Position numbers and translations under genes: made by a program. From the NCBI GenBank assembly GCA_035353855.1, contig DAOQAK010000009.1:15777-79776 (forward strand): DNA of 64,000 nt, given 5' to 3'. Each line of letters opens with the position of its first letter. Within the stretch, counting starts at the first letter, position 1. Shown here piece by piece: positions 60,767-64,000 of the stretch. The notes under the pieces are model-generated. The model did no database searches, was not told the DNA's origin, and saw only the letters and a list, made by a program, of their open reading frames with translations. The DNA is from Bacteroidales bacterium (lineage in GTDB: Bacteria > Bacteroidota > Bacteroidia > Bacteroidales > CG2-30-32-10).

Positions 60767-61684
60767 ATGTCAATAAAGGTCGATAATATTACGAAGCTGT
60801 ATGGCGAACAAAAAGCATTGGATAATGTTTCATTTAAAATTGATGCCGGAGAAATTGTTGGATTGGTAGGACCTAACGGAGCAGGTAAATCGACCATGAT
60901 GAAAATCATCACATGCTATCTGCCACAAACATCAGGAACAGCTTCTGTTTGCGGCTTTGATGTAGTTGAAAACCCAATTGAAGTAAAAAGAAAAGTAGGG
61001 TACCTTCCTGAACATAATCCTTTATACCTTGATATGTATATAAGGGAATATCTTGAATTCATTGCAGGAATACATAAGATGGGGAAAAAGTCAAAAGAAC
61101 GTGTTTCAGAAATGATCAACCTTACCGGGCTTGATGTAGAAAAGGGAAAAAAGATCGGAGCGCTTTCAAAAGGATACCGCCAGCGTGTAGGTCTTGCCCA
61201 GGCACTTATTCATGAACCCGAAGTGCTTATCCTGGATGAACCTACTTCAGGTCTTGACCCTAACCAGATAATAGATATCAGAAATCTTATAAAAAAAATT
61301 GGTAAAGCAAAAACCGTTTTGTTTTCTACACATATAATGCAGGAAGTAGAAGCTATTTGCGATAAAGTAATTGTTATTGACAAAGGAAAAATTGTTGCGA
61401 ATAAAACTACTGTTGAAATGCACAAGATCAATGAAGATTATGTAAGTATTTCGATTGAGTTAGGCAGCCCTGTAAATAAATCGCTGCTGAAAGAAATCCC
61501 GGGAATTATAGAAGTAATAAATATTAACAGCAATATATGGAATGTTAAAGCAAATAAAGAACCCGATATTCGCCCGGAGATTTTTAAGTTTGCTGTTAAG
61601 CATAATATTACTGTCCTTTCAATGAAAGAAGAAGAACAATCGCTTGAAGAAACTTTCCAGAAGCTTACAAAAAATAAATCGTAA
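60767..61684 (+). CDS. gldA: GldA, gliding-associated ABC ATPase
   Basis: 305 residues. Walker A GLVGPNGAGKST (35-46), the signature LSKGYRQRVGLAQAL, and Walker B VLILDEPTSGLDP. EHNPLYLDMYIREYLEFIAG is typical of GldA. The C-terminal extension ends in SMKEEEQSLEETFQKLTKNK. GldA works with GldF/GldG (membrane and soluble partners, not adjacent here). It could also be a general ABC-2 exporter ATPase. A strong terminator follows. Confidence 0.85.
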   Translation: MSIKVDNITKLYGEQKALDNVSFKIDAGEIVGLVGPNGAGKSTMMKIITCYLPQTSGTASVCGFDVVENPIEVKRKVGYLPEHNPLYLDMYIREYLEFIAGIHKMGKKSKERVSEMINLTGLDVEKGKKIGALSKGYRQRVGLAQALIHEPEVLILDEPTSGLDPNQIIDIRNLIKKIGKAKTVLFSTHIMQEVEAICDKVIVIDKGKIVANKTTVEMHKINEDYVSISIELGSPVNKSLLKEIPGIIEVININSNIWNVKANKEPDIRPEIFKFAVKHNITVLSMKEEEQSLEETFQKLTKNKS

Positions 61685-61707
61685 GAATATTTGGTGAAGA
61701 ATAAATA

Positions 61708-61738
61708 AAAAAACCTCTGATCAATTCAGAGGTTTTTT
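61708..61738. terminator. Rho-independent terminator, bidirectional
   Basis: AAAAAACCTCTGA-tcaat-TCAGAGGTTTTTT, a 13-bp perfect stem with A/T flanks, between gldA and the convergent SPFH gene. Confidence 0.9.
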
Positions 61739-61758
61739 ATGTTGTAGGAAACAATCAA

Positions 61759-63816
61759 TTATTTAGTCGGTTTTGTTTCTTTTGTTGTTACTACATCTTC
61801 TTCCTTTTTTGTTATTACCTTCGTAAGATAAGCAGAAAGCAATCCTCCCATATTATTTTCTCCCTGTACAAGAAAATCAGGTGTAACTTTAATATTACCC
61901 GTAGCAATTTGTTTTGCAATTTCTATTGAGGTAACACCCTGCTGACCGATTGCTTTGTTCTGAAGTTCATAAGCAGTAGCGGTTGCCTGCCCGATTGCAA
62001 GAATTTTAGAACCTTCTGCATCTCCTTTTACTTTTATTCCTTTAGCTTCTCCTTCTGCGCGAATTCGTGTACTTTCAGCTTCTCCTTCAGCAAATGTAAT
62101 GGTCTTTTGTTTGTTCTGTTCAGCTATCTTCACACCAATTTCTGCTTCTACTAATTGTTTCTGAAGCTCTGCTTCTGAACGGGTTTTTTCTGTAGCAATA
62201 CGCGTTTGTTCTGCTTTCTGCTGTTCAGTATACATTGCCTGTTGTTGTTGTGCAATAACTTTCTTTGTCTGGGTGTCCATCAGTTCCTGCGGAAGTTTTA
62301 TCTGGCAAATTAAAACTGAAACGCATTCCACGTGATATTTTTCAAGTTCCATTCGGGCGCGTTCTTCTGCTTTCTTTTGCTCGTCCTGCCTGTCCTGCAT
62401 AAAGTTCATTGCCGATGTTGATGATGCCTGGTTCCTGAAACTTGAATCGATCATTGGATGTATCACATGATTGATAAGGTTGTCAATGGAGCCAATTTTT
62501 GAAACCATGTATGGTGCCTGATCCGGGCGTACACGCATAATTACTTTTACCGATACACTTATTTCAAAACCATCGCGCGATACGACTTTCAATGGGTCGA
62601 ATTTTGTTCCATCCACATCGTCCCAATCAATAGTGATATTTGTAGTATCAATAATGTAAGCGATGAAAGCTCTTCTGTTCAGGTAATATATACCAGGACC
62701 TGCAACTTCCTGTTGAATCCCGCGATATCCTTTTGGAACAACATATCTTTCAATACCTACATTTACGCGTTTTTCAATATCTTTAACCTGGTCAGGATTT
62801 ATTTCTTCTATTGATGTTTGCTCAATGATTTCTTTGACCTGCTTAGGTTCTTCACCGACATTCGATACCAATACAGCAACCTGTCCGCGTTCCACTACGG
62901 CAACATTATCAAGTTCCACTTTAAACATCAATGGGTTTATATAATATGTTCCCGGACGAAGAACGTCAAACTGCGGCCCTCTTTGTCCTCCCTGTGTTAT
63001 GAATTTTGATACATGCTGATAGTCGTTATGACCGGTAACGGTTTTTGCTACATATTCTCTTTCGGGTAATGGTTCTCCGTCGAGTGCAGTAACCAATCCA
63101 ACTTTTCCTGATGGGATAATAGATGCTTCTCTCATTTCAACATGGAAAAGATCAAGGTTGATACGGTATGTACCCGGTAAAAGTATTTCTGATTGTGGAC
63201 CTTTTTGTCCGTGATTTTTCAAAAAAGCATCACCGTTCTCAAAATTAGAATGTCCGGGAGCTGTTATTGCCAAAAGTCTTCCGGGAGAAATTGCTTCACC
63301 GTCCATAGCTGTTACAATTCCAATCTGTCCTTTATCGATTACGGTTACGGGAACATTTCTTACTTTAAATAATGCGGGATTAATTCTGTAATTACCTGGA
63401 GGTAATATTTCAATCTGTGGTCCTTTTTCTCCGGAGTTTTTCAGAAATGCTTCACCATCCTGAAAAGAATTATGATCCATAACTACTTTTGCAAAAATTT
63501 TCCCTGGAGGTACAGGGTTTCCGTCAATGGATTCAATGATCCCCACTTCATTTTCGCCTATAATGGTAAAGCCAACTTTACGGGCTTTATATATGAATGG
63601 AACCAGTAAATGTAAACCGGGGCCCAATGTTCTGGCTTGCACACCGATTTGGTTTTTCATTGCAATAACGCGTCCCTGTGGCATTTTTGCTCCAAACCAG
63701 CGCCGTTCTAAAATTGCGATCGATCGTCCACCAACAACAATAATAGTGTTAAAAAGCAGTATTAATGCCGCAATTACTATTATCACTGTGTAAATTAAAG
63801 TTAAGTTTTCTGTCAT
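61759..63816 (-). CDS. Large SPFH/band 7 (flotillin-like) protein with repeated N-terminal module
   Basis: 685 residues. An N-terminal membrane helix (5-27) is followed by about three repeats of 85 residues (about 60-320), each with (V/I)GIVTxxDGExxxPG...GH(N/S)xFxxGxAFLKNxGxKGPQxE(I/V)LxPGxYRIN. A band 7 domain follows (about 335-500; GVDGTKFDPLKVVS... region). The C-terminal part is a long coiled coil, EQQKAEQTRIATEKTRSEAE, and ends with Gly/Thr-rich segments. Flotillin relatives organise membrane microdomains. The triple module is unusual; single-gene context, convergent to gldA. Confidence 0.85.
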   Translation of the reverse strand: MTENLTLIYTVIIVIAALILLFNTIIVVGGRSIAILERRWFGAKMPQGRVIAMKNQIGVQARTLGPGLHLLVPFIYKARKVGFTIIGENEVGIIESIDGNPVPPGKIFAKVVMDHNSFQDGEAFLKNSGEKGPQIEILPPGNYRINPALFKVRNVPVTVIDKGQIGIVTAMDGEAISPGRLLAITAPGHSNFENGDAFLKNHGQKGPQSEILLPGTYRINLDLFHVEMREASIIPSGKVGLVTALDGEPLPEREYVAKTVTGHNDYQHVSKFITQGGQRGPQFDVLRPGTYYINPLMFKVELDNVAVVERGQVAVLVSNVGEEPKQVKEIIEQTSIEEINPDQVKDIEKRVNVGIERYVVPKGYRGIQQEVAGPGIYYLNRRAFIAYIIDTTNITIDWDDVDGTKFDPLKVVSRDGFEISVSVKVIMRVRPDQAPYMVSKIGSIDNLINHVIHPMIDSSFRNQASSTSAMNFMQDRQDEQKKAEERARMELEKYHVECVSVLICQIKLPQELMDTQTKKVIAQQQQAMYTEQQKAEQTRIATEKTRSEAELQKQLVEAEIGVKIAEQNKQKTITFAEGEAESTRIRAEGEAKGIKVKGDAEGSKILAIGQATATAYELQNKAIGQQGVTSIEIAKQIATGNIKVTPDFLVQGENNMGGLLSAYLTKVITKKEEDVVTTKETKPTK

Positions 63817-64000
63817 AATGATTTCCTGTTAAGTTGAAATTATTTCTATTTTAAATCAAAATTATGAAAATAAATCAATGCTTTTTCTTTTCCTGTTTCT
63901 TTTATATAAAATATTTTGTTCCTATTATTTTATAGTTTTTATTAAATCAATAGTTCGTTAATTTTTTTATACGTTTTAACAAGCAATTTTACCAAGCCAT

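Overview
The window is an AT-rich chromosomal stretch from a member of the Bacteroidota. The evidence is convergent: type IX secretion C-terminal sorting domains of both kinds, gliding-associated genes (gldA, gldD, gldE), promoters of the TTTG-N19/20-TAnnTTTG type, a fused DAHP synthase/chorismate mutase, and lipoproteins with Bacteroidota-type signals. A class I (oxygen-labile) fumarase, a double-cubane reductase with its activase, and a full selenocysteine system suggest an anaerobic or microaerobic life style. The species cannot be named from this sequence alone.

Layout. 0-5 kb: ssb start (partial), mutY, HU, a 29-residue basic COX24-like peptide, RNase G, recX, a 21-bp palindromic tandem repeat, and a hypothetical protein with an internal duplication. 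5-12 kb: three large secreted proteins with type A or type B type IX sorting domains, plus a fragment of a fourth. 12-12.7 kb: a 185-bp tandem repeat and a 121-bp inverted-repeat (MITE-like) element that ends against the prfB promoter. 12.7-25 kb: prfB with a programmed +1 frameshift, an ArsC-like protein, fumarase, a lipoprotein, an RND/MMPL exporter, rfbA, an epimerase, a prenyl synthase, a barrel protein and an MFS transporter.

25-32.4 kb: the iron-sulfur assembly operon sufB-C-D-S-E-T on the minus strand. Every junction holds an insert: two GxxExxY genes between inverted-repeat arms, two ORF-less hairpins of the same style, and a truncated DUF1016 gene. 32.7-42.5 kb: a selenium island on the plus strand: tRNA-Sec, selA, selB, a cysteine desulfurase-like gene, a broken GxxExxY element, yedF, DUF3343, selD, then a double-cubane reductase and its ATP-driven activator.

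42.5-64 kb: tRNA(CAT), a HAD phosphatase, dusB, a CPBP protease and TonB; an ECF sigma factor operon whose likely promoter sequence recurs upstream of a DUF2807/barrel gene; yebC, an ABC-F ATPase, DAHP synthase/chorismate mutase, corA, gldD/gldE, thiL, pyrC, small lipoproteins, gldA and a large SPFH protein with repeated N-terminal modules.

The strongest candidate for something under-described is the family of roughly 460-500 bp GxxExxY elements. Each has arms built from copies of a CRCWAAG-like heptamer, and there are ORF-less hairpin relatives. They occupy intergenic junctions of the suf and sel loci without breaking the host genes.
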